Assembly (NCBI RefSeq): GCF_000424985.1
Contig: NZ_AUKX01000010.1
Span: forward strand, 1 to 64,000
Origin: Arenibacter latericius DSM 15913
Lineage (GTDB): Bacteria > Bacteroidota > Bacteroidia > Flavobacteriales > Flavobacteriaceae
Length of the DNA stretch: 64,000 nucleotides
Direction: 5' to 3'
Part shown: positions 8,444 to 16,950 of the stretch, piece by piece
Position numbering within the stretch: the first letter of the stretch is position 1
How the letters are laid out: each line of letters opens with the position of its first letter
Program-made: the position numbers and the translations under genes
Notes under the pieces: generated by a model
Seen by the model: the letters and a program-made list of their open reading frames with translations, nothing else
Told to the model about the DNA's origin: nothing
The model's database searches: none

Positions 8444-9274
8444 TTAAAAATTGGTATACTTAGACGGATCTTCTAAAACAAACTTCTCGCTATTCCCAAT
8501 AAATATATCCAAATAAGCAGTATGCGTTGCCCCTGCTAAAATAAATACTCTGTCATTTTTGGATAGCTTCAAATCATTTAGATTGGAGTACATCCGCAGG
8601 TTTCTTTCATAAAACCGTGCAATAACCGCCGCTCCTTCGTAGTTTCCTTCGGTATGCTGAGTAGCTAAAAAGTTATAAAAATCGAAGGTTCTCATTTTAT
8701 ATTCGGTAGTATTAATCTCTCTGAATTGCTCCTTTAACTTAAGGGTATTCACTTCCTTATAAGACGCCATCATATCCACCACAAATAAACTATCTGCCTC
8801 CTTTCTATTTGCCAATGACACTAAGCTTGGATAATCAAAACCAATCTGACTATCTATACCATAAATCCTTTCAGCTCCACTTAATCTTGCCACCTCTAAG
8901 CCTATTAGATTAACTTCTTCAGAATAATTAAGCCTTTCGTTTTGATCGATTTTATATTTGGAAAAAGTTTCTTGAATATAGTCGTTGTTCTTCGGTTCTA
9001 ATTCCAGCAGAATAACTGTAGGTTTAAATTCCGCTATTTTACGAACCATTTTATCTAAGTCGGCTTTCTCCTTTGAATCTTCTAGATTTATCATAGAAGA
9101 ATAAGCGTCTGATGTAAAGCTTAAATGGGCAGAACCGAAATTAAGCACTCTAATTTTATCACCCTTATGTTCTTCCACTTTAAAGGAGGAATCTATTGGT
9201 ATTATCTTTTCAGTTGATTTTTGATGACAGGCAAAAGACAGACTAATAATTATTCCAAGAACTATCTTCTTCAT
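8444..9274 (-). CDS. DUF5694 (TraB/GumN-like) lipoprotein
   Basis: A 276-residue protein with a lipoprotein signal ('LSFACHQ', Cys at about 16). The body reads 'RVLNFGSAHLSF', 'FKPTVILLELEPKN', 'YGIDSQIGFDYPS', 'RFYERNLRMYSNL' and 'DRVFILAGATHTAYLDIF'. This is the pattern of DUF5694 proteins, which are related to the TraB/GumN/PrgY superfamily through the paired Gly/His loops at both ends ('GSAH' and 'GATHT'). Members are suggested to be membrane-linked metalloproteases, but activity is unproven. It precedes the cupin gene by 38 bp. Confidence 0.75.
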   Translation of the reverse strand: MKKIVLGIIISLSFACHQKSTEKIIPIDSSFKVEEHKGDKIRVLNFGSAHLSFTSDAYSSMINLEDSKEKADLDKMVRKIAEFKPTVILLELEPKNNDYIQETFSKYKIDQNERLNYSEEVNLIGLEVARLSGAERIYGIDSQIGFDYPSLVSLANRKEADSLFVVDMMASYKEVNTLKLKEQFREINTTEYKMRTFDFYNFLATQHTEGNYEGAAVIARFYERNLRMYSNLNDLKLSKNDRVFILAGATHTAYLDIFIGNSEKFVLEDPSKYTNF

Positions 9275-9349
9275 TGGAGAAATTTGTTTTTCGTATTAAC
9301 GACAAAGCATTTTGTTGAGCAAGGAAAGAAGCTATTTGCTTGATGATAC

Positions 9350-9841
9350 CTATGCTCTATTCTTTTTGGTGGTTAAGTAGATTAGCGGACCAACAAGTGG
9401 GACAAATATAGAAATAATAGTATACACCAACTTCTCCGTAGGGGCTACTGCCGATTGAATAATTCTTCTAAGCGCTATCCATAAAAATAAAATATGCAAG
9501 AGAATTAAAAAAGGTATGAGAAAAGGAATTAGAAAAAATATATGCCCAAAACTATTAGCTCCATGAGCATAGCTCACCTCAATATTTTGATTTTCCGACT
9601 GTATTTTATTTAGTAGAACATCAAAACTATTTGACCCTTCATCTTTAACGCTATACGTTTTGTTATCACTTGTAGCTACTAGGAATAACTCATTATTTTC
9701 TATTGAAACACTATTTATTTCAGCCTTTGGAAGCACGTTCTCCAAAAATTCCGATTGTGATATATCCACGTAATCCTTGTTGCAAGAGAATAATAGTAAA
9801 GAGATTAAAATTGATAAAATTAAATACGAGGTTATTTGCAT
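9350..9841 (-). CDS. lipoprotein with C-terminal PLDc_N-like membrane segments
   Basis: The start at 9841 is chosen because Met followed by 'QITSYLILSILISLLLFSCNKD' gives a proper lipoprotein signal; the frame extends 18 codons further upstream without one. The mature part has a small soluble domain (about residues 25-95). Two hydrophobic helices follow, and the end 'LVYTIISIFVPLVGPLIYL' resembles the PLDc_N/short membrane module found in many bacteria. A lipoprotein signal followed by transmembrane helices is somewhat unusual. Function unknown. Confidence 0.6.
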   Translation of the reverse strand: MQITSYLILSILISLLLFSCNKDYVDISQSEFLENVLPKAEINSVSIENNELFLVATSDNKTYSVKDEGSNSFDVLLNKIQSENQNIEVSYAHGANSFGHIFFLIPFLIPFLILLHILFLWIALRRIIQSAVAPTEKLVYTIISIFVPLVGPLIYLTTKKNRA

Positions 9842-9927
9842 ATCACTTGTTTTATGGTTGGTTAAAGAGGATATAGACAGGAGTCTTATACCCAAATTAT
9901 AAATCTAAGTAAAATTATATTTTTAAG

Positions 9928-9957
9928 AAAGCCCTATCAAACTAAACTTAGGGCTTT
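9928..9957. terminator. hairpin terminator
   Basis: Perfect 9-bp arms (AAAGCCCTA at 9928-9936 and TAGGGCTTT at 9949-9957) enclose a 12-nt loop. It lies 24 bp after the stop of the M28 peptidase gene; the T-rich flank on the minus strand suits termination of that gene. Confidence 0.8.
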
Positions 9958-9980
9958 TAAATATGGAACAACAATCTCAT

Positions 9981-10961
9981 CTAAACCTCATCCATTAAGA
10001 AGGAGTCATAATTTTCAATAGCCTCAATAATCAATTCCACCGCACTTACATAAAATGCTGTATTAATATTATCGTAGGTATCGGTAGGCCGGTGATAATC
10101 TTTATGATCTTCTACCCCAAAATAAATGAATGGAATCTGTTTTTTATGAAATATACGATGATCAGAAGAGAACGTCCAATCTGCCTTTGCCACATCATTA
10201 GGATCATCATGACCGTATAGCAACTCTATTTGGGCGGACTTAATATTATCTAAAGGCTGTCTTAAATGTGGGTTATGGTATAGGCCAGCGGCATAAAGTT
10301 GAAACGCATCATTACGTCCTATCATATCCATATTAATATTGAGCGCAATATTTTCTATGGCTATGGGGAAATTATTTAGTAAATAATCGGCTCCTAAAGA
10401 CCCTATCTCTTCGGCATCCACTGCCGCGAAAATAAGGGTATGGTTTGGAAATTTGTTTTTAAAATGATCTGCTATGGCCAGTAATGCTGCTGTTCCAGAG
10501 GCGTCGTCATCGGCACCATTAAAGATTTCACCATTCTTTATCCCTAAGTGGTCTAAATGGGCGGTTATTACAATAGCCTTATCGCTTTTCCCTTTAATCA
10601 TGGTAACCACATTCCCGCCTGTTACCGTGGTATCTGGCACATTACTATAGTCTTCAGCCGGATTGGCAATAGGATATATGCACTGTCTAAATTTCCCTTT
10701 AAACGTATGGGGGAATTGCTGTATACTCCCCGATGCAAATGCGGGTGCTATTCCAAGCGCCTTAAACTGATCTGCAACATATTGTTGCGTTTTATAATTC
10801 CCTTCGGTTCCAAAAAACCTCCCTTGCATAGAGTCATGAGAAATCACCTTTAGATTATAGAGCAACTTTTCTTTATCTATACTTACAGTTTCGGGTGTTA
10901 TTTGGGTTTTACAGGCTAGTACAAGCGCAATACAGGAAAATAAAAAAAAGTATTTTTTCAT
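9981..10961 (-). CDS. M28 family zinc aminopeptidase, lipoprotein
   Basis: The start at 10961 (Met then 'KKYFFLFSCIALVLACKTQ') gives a lipoprotein signal; the frame is open 7 codons further. The protein of about 326 residues has the M28 peptidase domain with all five zinc ligands visible: His in 'TAHLDHLG', Asp in 'NGADDDASG', Glu in 'VDAEEIGSLG', Asp in 'NMDMIGRND' and His in 'DYHRPTDT'. M28 enzymes remove N-terminal amino acids from peptides; this one would act on the periplasmic side of a membrane. It is a single-gene unit, followed by a good terminator. Confidence 0.92.
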   Translation of the reverse strand: MKKYFFLFSCIALVLACKTQITPETVSIDKEKLLYNLKVISHDSMQGRFFGTEGNYKTQQYVADQFKALGIAPAFASGSIQQFPHTFKGKFRQCIYPIANPAEDYSNVPDTTVTGGNVVTMIKGKSDKAIVITAHLDHLGIKNGEIFNGADDDASGTAALLAIADHFKNKFPNHTLIFAAVDAEEIGSLGADYLLNNFPIAIENIALNINMDMIGRNDAFQLYAAGLYHNPHLRQPLDNIKSAQIELLYGHDDPNDVAKADWTFSSDHRIFHKKQIPFIYFGVEDHKDYHRPTDTYDNINTAFYVSAVELIIEAIENYDSFLMDEV

Positions 10962-11122
10962 CGTGGAGATTCTCTTTGGCAATGGTTAACTCACTTTATA
11001 TAATTGGCTAATGTAGCAAATCCTATTGAAACCTACCTCCTATAAAATATAGCGTTACCGCAAGGCGGGGTTAAGAAGTAGGAAGCCATTGTTCCTCCAT
11101 TTAAACATGGGTATAATAAAAG

Positions 11123-11200
11123 AAACGATCAGGGCCGAGAACAGAAGGTACTGAGTACCTTTGGTTGGAGGAGCCAGCTGGAGCGATGACCAACTAGCTA
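11123..11200 (+). repeat. dispersed intergenic repeat, copy A
   Basis: Core words in order: AAGAAACGATCAGGGCCGA, AAGGTACTGAGTACCTTTG, GAGGAGCCAGCTGGAGCGA and TGACCAACTAG. The middle word is a near-perfect inverted repeat (AAGGTAC...GTACCTT). The same order of words is seen in copy B (11394-11460) and copy C (41653-41750). Confidence 0.75.
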
Positions 11201-11335
11201 ATTATCCCCTTACAGGAAAATAGTCTTACGAACTTAACACGGCCGCAGTGTCCAGGTCGCCTACCTCCGATAGGTAAACCTTCCTAACGGCAGGTAAACT
11301 TTCCAACGACTAAGGTGTACATGCGTTGCCGGACA

Positions 11336-11355
11336 CCTGCCTACCGGCAGGCAGG
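11336..11355. repeat. GC-rich palindrome (CCTGCC...GGCAGG type)
   Basis: CCTGCC TACC GGCAGG followed by CAGG forms a short, strong hairpin in AT-rich surroundings. Related sequences occur at 13087-13112, 55931-55950 and 55986-55998, all between genes. Confidence 0.65.
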
Positions 11356-11393
11356 CCTTCCATCACCCAATGTGAAAACTTCTTGATTTGCTA

Positions 11394-11460
11394 CAGGGCC
11401 GAAAAGTGAAGGTACGGTGTACCTTTGACTTTGAGGAGCCAGCTGCAGCGATGACCAAGA
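11394..11460 (+). repeat. dispersed intergenic repeat, copy B
   Basis: Words in order: CAGGGCCGA, AAGGTACGGTGTACCTTTG, GAGGAGCCAGCTGCAGCGA and TGACCAAG. It lacks the AAGAAACGA lead of copies A and C, so it may be shorter or more decayed. Confidence 0.75.
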
Positions 11461-11847
11461 ATTCTAATTCAATAATTTATTTCAGTATAAGGCCGGAATA
11501 CCATTAAGAATGATTTTACATAAAAGTGAAGGAGTAATATTTCAAGTTAAGATGTTACAGGTTGGTACCAAACAAATCTAACTACTTAATACTTTGTACT
11601 AGTAAAAAAACTGACGACTGTTCACTTTTACTGATTACTGAGTTCATCTCACTGCTTAATACTAGAAAAACTAGCTGCTGAAAACTGAACCGTATTGTTA
11701 ATTGTTTATTGTTTACTGTTAATTGATTAAAGGTTTGTAACGAACCAATCTAACTACTCACTACTTAATACTATGTACTTTGTACTAGAAAAAAACTATA
11801 TGCACTTCTCATTGCAGCATAGCGCTATTCCTATTATCGTGTATGAC

Positions 11848-12339
11848 TTAATTAACCAAAATTTGGTCTAGCACCCATTGCGTACTATCACTATTTTCAT
11901 TAATCCATATCACCAGAGCAAATCCAAGAAAGGCCAATCCTAAAGAGAAAGGATAGTTAATGGAATAATTAGCTCCAACAGTTAGGGAGGACTGAGATGG
12001 TTTATTGGGGTTATAATACACTTTCACCTGGGTACCTTCCTTTAATTTTTCCAAGAGTTTATTTCGGTCCACTCCGTTGCTTCCCGAGGTACCCATGTAT
12101 GGAAAAAGATTATCCCCTACTAGGGTTTGCTCCTCTCCTGGCACCTGGTAATTATATTCTAGATCTACAGTTTCTTTTATCTTCTGATTTCCATCTGAAT
12201 CTTTAGATATTTTTTCCACAAGTTGAGCCTTGCTAATGGTTCCAACGGTATGATGCCATCTTTTAGCCCTATGATCTAGCACTTTTACAACTATTCCAAA
12301 TAAACTGAGGGCCAATCCGATTAGTAAAGTAATTATCAT
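11848..12339 (-). CDS. DUF3592 membrane protein
   Basis: A 163-residue protein with one hydrophobic helix at each end (about 2-18 and 132-147). Between them is a soluble domain containing 'VDLEYNYQVPGEE', 'GTQVKVYYNPNKPSQSSL', the pattern of DUF3592 proteins. Their role is unknown. The start codon overlaps the stop of the preceding gene by 4 bp, so the two related DUF3592 genes form a translationally coupled pair. Confidence 0.75.
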   Translation of the reverse strand: MIITLLIGLALSLFGIVVKVLDHRAKRWHHTVGTISKAQLVEKISKDSDGNQKIKETVDLEYNYQVPGEEQTLVGDNLFPYMGTSGSNGVDRNKLLEKLKEGTQVKVYYNPNKPSQSSLTVGANYSINYPFSLGLAFLGFALVIWINENSDSTQWVLDQILVN

Positions 12340-12887
12340 CCTACAACAGTTATTTTATCTAATACGTAATTATCTGGATATCTCTTATATACAAAAATCC
12401 AATACCCAAATAAGAGGGGAAATATTAACATAACAATTCCTTCACCCATCTTTCTTAGGTCAACATCATATTTAACAAGGGCAGATTGTGCAGGATTATT
12501 GGGATTGTAGTACACTATTACCTTATTTTTATCTTCCAGTTTTACGTACAAATCGTTGTGAAAGCTGCTATCATAGTCCTTATTGCTATTGAGTCCTATA
12601 GAAGCGTTGGTATAGGTTTCCCCATTATGACTATAAGCATATTTAACGATGCATCTCTTGATTGGAAAGACCATGGCCATCTCTTCGGGCAGATCTGGAT
12701 CAGGACGCTTATTCAGGACCACTTCCACGATATCTCCCTCAACTTGCTCCCATTGATAACGATCGTTATAAGTAAGGGTATTATAGGTTTTATACAAATT
12801 ATACCCACCCTTCCCAACGAGGAATAACATAGTGCCAACGAATACGGTAACAAATAGGTAGACTATTAAAGACGTTATTAGGTTCAT
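12336..12887 (-). CDS. DUF3592 membrane protein (paralogue of the next gene)
   Basis: The start at 12887 (Met then 'NLITSLIVYLFVTVFVGTML') places the first transmembrane helix at the N-terminus; the open frame runs 21 codons further, without added support. The central part shows 'CIVKYAYSHNGETYTN' and 'NKVIVYYNPNNPAQSALV', the same layout as the neighbour at 11848-12339, and a second helix follows near the end. The two genes overlap by 4 bp and look like a tandem duplication that has diverged. Function unknown. Confidence 0.75.
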   Translation of the reverse strand: MNLITSLIVYLFVTVFVGTMLFLVGKGGYNLYKTYNTLTYNDRYQWEQVEGDIVEVVLNKRPDPDLPEEMAMVFPIKRCIVKYAYSHNGETYTNASIGLNSNKDYDSSFHNDLYVKLEDKNKVIVYYNPNNPAQSALVKYDVDLRKMGEGIVMLIFPLLFGYWIFVYKRYPDNYVLDKITVVG

Positions 12888-13071
12888 GATAATTGGTATA
12901 ACCTGTTTATTAGCAACGGGAAAAGCGGTGAAAAGTTGTGCTATTAGCACTACAAGATAAAAATCTATTCCTCACCTAATGGAAAAACTAGATGTTTTTC
13001 CATAGAAAAGCATTGGTGAAAAAGTAGAAGGAGCGGGTTAAGTTTAAATGTTGAAACTATACGTAGGTTAA

Positions 13072-13120
13072 GGCACGAGAGGGACTCCTGTCTGCCGACA
13101 AAGGCAGGCAGGCTCGTGCC
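13072..13120. repeat. long GC-rich hairpin
   Basis: GGCACGAG (13072-13079) pairs with CTCGTGCC (13113-13120), and inside it CCTGTCTGCC (13087-13096) pairs with GGCAGGCAGG (13103-13112) with one G-U. A 7-nt bulge lies on the left side only. It lies downstream of the gene ending at 13174 and upstream of the DUF3592 pair, so it may act as a terminator although no clear T-run follows. Its core belongs to the CCTGCC/GGCAGG palindrome family. Confidence 0.65.
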
Positions 13121-13173
13121 AGCGGGAAATAAAAATTTTTAGTACAAATTATATTAGTTATAGAATAACAATG

Positions 13174-13806
13174 TTAAAAAAACTCCGATGGTTTTAGACT
13201 ACGCTCTTGCATAGCTTTACCTTCTATAATTTGCGTTTCTAAGGTTATTTCAAAATTTGAGGAATAAGTATATTGTTCGTCAGAGGTCACTTGGAACGTA
13301 AGTATATCACCATCTTTGTCCGAAATCACAAATTGCTCATCGTTATCAAAACCACCAGTAACTATACCTTTTGTTTTACGGTTGGGATTCCAGTCCCGTC
13401 CGTAATAATATTTTGTATAACATAGTGAATTTGGAATTTTTGTCATTTCATACTCGGATTTAGCCTGGACATATTCATTCCTAATCATTTTATCTCCAGT
13501 TTTCTCGATTAACATTACTATTACATCCGTTGAACCATTATTGATAATCTTTAAACTGTGCCTCGTTTCTGCGTAAACACTTTGACCATAAAGTACGTCG
13601 TATGGTGATGCACCGTTTTCTAATTTATTACCTAAATATTCTGATACTGGTTTTTCAACAACAATAGTCTCTACTTTGTCTATTATGTCTTTATCATAAT
13701 CAACATCTTTTTCTATTGGATTCCGCTTTAAATAAGAGCTATATGCAAAAATTCCGGTTACGGCGATTAGTCCGAGCCAAAATATGGTTTTGGTTTGTTG
13801 TTTCAT
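13174..13806 (-). CDS. membrane-anchored hypothetical protein
   Basis: A 210-residue protein with one N-terminal hydrophobic helix (about residues 9-24) and a soluble part facing the periplasm. The soluble part begins with an acidic stretch and has beta-rich segments such as 'SLKIINNGSTDVIVMLIEKTGDKMIR' (an immunoglobulin-like look), then 'TKYYYGRDWNPNRKTKG'. No family was recognised. It is 92 bp downstream of the HEPN-motif protein gene on the same strand, so a shared transcript is possible. Confidence 0.6.
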   Translation of the reverse strand: MKQQTKTIFWLGLIAVTGIFAYSSYLKRNPIEKDVDYDKDIIDKVETIVVEKPVSEYLGNKLENGASPYDVLYGQSVYAETRHSLKIINNGSTDVIVMLIEKTGDKMIRNEYVQAKSEYEMTKIPNSLCYTKYYYGRDWNPNRKTKGIVTGGFDNDEQFVISDKDGDILTFQVTSDEQYTYSSNFEITLETQIIEGKAMQERSLKPSEFF

Positions 13807-13898
13807 TTAGGCATTGTTTTGTTTTGAGTGTTCTCCAATGTTAGTTAAGTAACGTCTCGGCTAAAAAGCGTTACTGTCCCGCAGGGCAGCTATGATTT

Positions 13899-15215
13899 TT
13901 AGCTTTTGTTGGGCTCCGTATTCTTTTTAAATTCCTTTACCTTTTCGTTGTTTGCTATAAATTCATCAAATGATTTAGTAGCTCTCATCTCTTCTAATAT
14001 CGGGAAGTCAAACAGATACTTTACGGGAAGTTCTTCTGAATTAATAGCTCTTGGTAATAATTGGAAAAAGGTTTCTTCATTTTCTCTTAATGCCTCTAAT
14101 GCTAATTGGATTACTATAGACTTATCTGAATAGTCTTGTTTGTCAAGCTCAGATTTAACTTTATCAAGTCCTTTTTCTCTTTTCTCACAAAGCCAACAAT
14201 TTAACTGCGCATAGGTTTTGGGTATAACAGGTTGTTTAGCGTCTCTTGATAGAAAAGTATTGGGCAATTTTGCTACTATCCATTTTCCTTGTTTAAGGTA
14301 ACCATAGTTTAACTCCATTAAGAAATCCGCTCGCTGTTCGTCATTGGGTAATTCATTTTTCCAGAGCTCACAAGCAATAAGACTAAAAAGCACATGAATC
14401 TTATCAATAGCATTGTCAAGATATTCTTCTTCAACAGTAAGTTTATCACCTATTGACTTATCACTCTCAGGAACTTTTGATAAATAAATTGAATTAACAA
14501 CACCTCCATTATGCACAAATAAATTACGTCTTTGATAGATTTCAACAAGTTCATTATTAAAATCTGACATGTAACCAAGTCCCAAACCAAGCTCGGTTTT
14601 TAGAGTATCAATCCAATCCGAAAAGCTTGAACGGAGAAGTCCTTCAATTTTGGAGTCTATTAAATACTTTTCAGCATCCTCTATTGTTCCAAAGGACTTT
14701 AACTCTTCAAGAGTCAAGGTCTTTTTCTTAATTCCTGCTACATGTGGATTTTTGTCATAAAAGAAATGGAGAAGCTGTGAATAGAACCATTCTGCTGAAC
14801 TTAAAAGGCTAATCAGGGAATTTACATATAAGAGATTTTTTTGTTCGCTAGATTTCATACGAAATTCAAATGCAGCGTCAATTTTTGAAGTATCACCTTT
14901 TACTCTGAATGCAAATTTTTTATTCGTTTTAGATTCTGATTTTTGGTCTTGTTCGTCTCCATCTGAATCTTCGTCTTTAGTCACAACTTCAATTTCCCCT
15001 TCAAATATTTCTTTTAACTTTTCTTGAAGTTGATTTTTCTTCTTTTCGTCTTCCTCTTGTTGGATTTGTTCAGCAATTGCTAGTGGTTCAAAAGCTTTGT
15101 CATGTTTTTGAAACTCTGTTTTGTGATATTCGGTTAACATTGGTTGAATTAGGTCTACAAAGTCCCGTAATCCTTCAATACTACTTTTAAACCTTTCCAA
15201 TAATTCTATGTACAT
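13899..15215 (-). CDS. uncharacterised protein with a HEPN-type RNxxxH motif
   Basis: This 438-residue cytoplasmic protein has an N-terminal helical part, a very acidic/basic low-complexity linker (about 50-100), and a helical core. At residues 230-235 it reads 'RNLFVH', preceded by 'YQR' and followed by 'NGG'. R-N-x3-H in a helical setting is the catalytic signature of HEPN-domain RNases, which occur in toxins and defence proteins. Upstream 'LISLLSSAEWFYSQLLHFFY' could be the partner helix. The C-terminal 140 residues are unassigned. No recognisable defence gene is adjacent apart from the toxin-antitoxin remnant 1.7 kb away. An RNase role is inference from one motif. Confidence 0.5.
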   Translation of the reverse strand: MYIELLERFKSSIEGLRDFVDLIQPMLTEYHKTEFQKHDKAFEPLAIAEQIQQEEDEKKKNQLQEKLKEIFEGEIEVVTKDEDSDGDEQDQKSESKTNKKFAFRVKGDTSKIDAAFEFRMKSSEQKNLLYVNSLISLLSSAEWFYSQLLHFFYDKNPHVAGIKKKTLTLEELKSFGTIEDAEKYLIDSKIEGLLRSSFSDWIDTLKTELGLGLGYMSDFNNELVEIYQRRNLFVHNGGVVNSIYLSKVPESDKSIGDKLTVEEEYLDNAIDKIHVLFSLIACELWKNELPNDEQRADFLMELNYGYLKQGKWIVAKLPNTFLSRDAKQPVIPKTYAQLNCWLCEKREKGLDKVKSELDKQDYSDKSIVIQLALEALRENEETFFQLLPRAINSEELPVKYLFDFPILEEMRATKSFDEFIANNEKVKEFKKNTEPNKS

Positions 15216-15437
15216 ACTATTTCTTTTTTATGTGTGCCAACGTACAGATATAGCAACAAGCAACTATCCATCCATTTTAACATTACTAATCTAGCGAAAA
15301 ACTAAAAATAAAACACTGTCTACCAGTTTATTGGATTCATTCTAGATAATGAGGCGTAATTTTTAGAGAAATAAAATAACGCATTAAACAATTTAATCCC
15401 CTTCTGTTTCGGGGGTGGTTTCTACCAGTTCAACTAC

Positions 15438-15953
15438 TTATAGCCCCAGTTTTTTATTCTTAAAGCGTATGGCTTTTATTAAATAATACGCCGTGGGAAT
15501 AAATATAAGGCCTAAAATTAAGGGTAAAAACCAGGTACCAAGTCCGTCTGCATTCCCTTTTACGTTTTCAATGATTTTAAAAACAATGAGTCCAAAAACG
15601 ATTACGATAATCAATTTTAAGAATCGTATCATTCGGGTTGCATTGGAATAATGTGGAAGTGCGTTTTCTTTCGTTATGGTACTCGGATAATTAAAAACGT
15701 GTGGATACTTATTCAGTACTGTCATCCCAATAAATAATATGGTAGACACTATTGGCAAAGAAAGAATATTCTCTTTGTTTCCAAATCCGTCTGCTTTACC
15801 AGCACCGTTAAAATGGATCGGTATTGTTTCTGGCAAGGAAGAATAATTGACCAAGGTTAGAACCCAAATTCCAATTAAGGCTAGCCATCCGACTAACTCA
15901 ATCGCTTTGTCAGTAGTCGTTAATATCGGTTTTATTTTTGGTCGGGTATTCAT
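15438..15953 (-). CDS. DUF1648 domain membrane protein
   Basis: A 171-residue protein with four hydrophobic helices. The loop 'YSSLPETIPIHFNGAGKADGFGNKE' is the hallmark of the DUF1648 domain (also part of SdpI-type immunity proteins). The start overlaps the stop of the upstream lipoprotein gene by 4 bp, so they are co-translated. The function of stand-alone DUF1648 proteins is not established. Confidence 0.8.
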   Translation of the reverse strand: MNTRPKIKPILTTTDKAIELVGWLALIGIWVLTLVNYSSLPETIPIHFNGAGKADGFGNKENILSLPIVSTILFIGMTVLNKYPHVFNYPSTITKENALPHYSNATRMIRFLKLIIVIVFGLIVFKIIENVKGNADGLGTWFLPLILGLIFIPTAYYLIKAIRFKNKKLGL

Positions 15954-16519
15954 CTATTTTTAAACAGTTCAAGTGCTTTTAAATATTTCTTTCCGCCAGA
16001 CTTTGTTTGATCATGTAGAAATCCATTTAATTCAGGGTGATTTTCGTCAATCCAGCTAACAAGTATCACTCTGTTTTTAAGAAATCTCATAACGTCAAAG
16101 ACTTCATATTCCACTCTTTCAATGCTGTTTATCTTATTATTTTTAAAACGAATAACTTCGTTCCAGATCATTGGTTCTTCGTGAAGAAAAAAGATTCTTT
16201 TATCTATTTTGGATATTCTTGCTTTGACGATTTCACCTTCCTGCTCAATTTCAAGAATTTTGTAGGTAGGTCCGAATACGGAATCCCATTCCAACCATTT
16301 TATATATCCTTTTTGAGAAAAACGCTCTACGTAATCGTCTTCATTTTCTCTTATTACAATACTATCACCCAATAAAGTAATCATTCCAGCGCTATCAGAA
16401 GTATCAAGAAACTTATAGTATTTTTTAGCTATTTCCAGTTTATCAACTTCCTTTTCAGCTGTTTTACAGGATATAAATCCAAAGATCAAAAACAATGATA
16501 GCACTATAATTCTACTCAT
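15950..16519 (-). CDS. hypothetical lipoprotein, possibly NTF2-like
   Basis: A 189-residue protein with a lipoprotein signal ('FGFISCKT', Cys about 19). The following 'LEIAKKYYKFLDTSDSAGMITLLGDSIVIRE' and the later strand pairs ('YKILEIEQEGEIVKARISKID', 'WNEVIRFKNNKINSIERVEY') look like the helix-then-curved-sheet order of NTF2/SnoaL-like domains. This is a fold guess only. It is coupled to the DUF1648 gene by a 4-bp overlap. Confidence 0.6.
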   Translation of the reverse strand: MSRIIVLSLFLIFGFISCKTAEKEVDKLEIAKKYYKFLDTSDSAGMITLLGDSIVIRENEDDYVERFSQKGYIKWLEWDSVFGPTYKILEIEQEGEIVKARISKIDKRIFFLHEEPMIWNEVIRFKNNKINSIERVEYEVFDVMRFLKNRVILVSWIDENHPELNGFLHDQTKSGGKKYLKALELFKNR

Positions 16520-16950
16520 ACCTATTTCATTTTGGGTAATGCACTACAACCAACAGCTTTGGCAATAAATTACTAAACATTCATATAAGAATTAATAATC
16601 TAGGGATAATTTTAAATTTAAAGTATTGGTCGCCTGATATTATGAAGCTAGATTAGAAGTAAAGAAGTAATACAAGGCCATAGAATTGGGCAGCATAAGA
16701 ACTGAAAATTGTAGTGGCAGGTGTTGCAGATTGGTAAACTTGAAGAATCTACATTTTGTAATTTAGTCGAATAAAAATACCCAATATCAATATACCTGAT
16801 AAAATTAAAATCAATCTAATTGCAACAAGTTCTATGATGAGCGGAATGATAAACTTTTCTACAATAGACTGCACTTAGAAGACTTTACCCCGATAAATGA
16901 AATTCTATGGACGGGAATTTGTATCTTTATTTTGTAAAAACAATAGATAA
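16520..16950. other. gene-free stretch upstream of the toxin-antitoxin pair
   Basis: About 430 bp between divergent genes. No credible reading frame or RNA gene was seen. TATCTTTA at about 16921-16928 differs by one base from the Bacteroidota -7 consensus (TAnnTTTG) and could serve the antitoxin gene, but no matching -33 TTG at the usual distance was found. Confidence 0.4.

Larger units (their letters stand above)
10962..11847. repeat. gene-free repeat-rich region
   Basis: Almost 900 bp hold no credible gene but several repeat types. There are two copies (about 11123-11200 and 11394-11460) of an element also found at 41653-41750, GC-rich palindromes near 11267-11300 and at 11336-11355, and two related blocks (11559-11612 and 11732-11797) of 'ATCTAACTACT', 'TACTTAATACT' and 'TTTGTACTAG' words. 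The region separates the M28 peptidase from the DUF3592 pair. It looks like a place where mobile or recombinogenic intergenic repeats have gathered. Confidence 0.7.
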
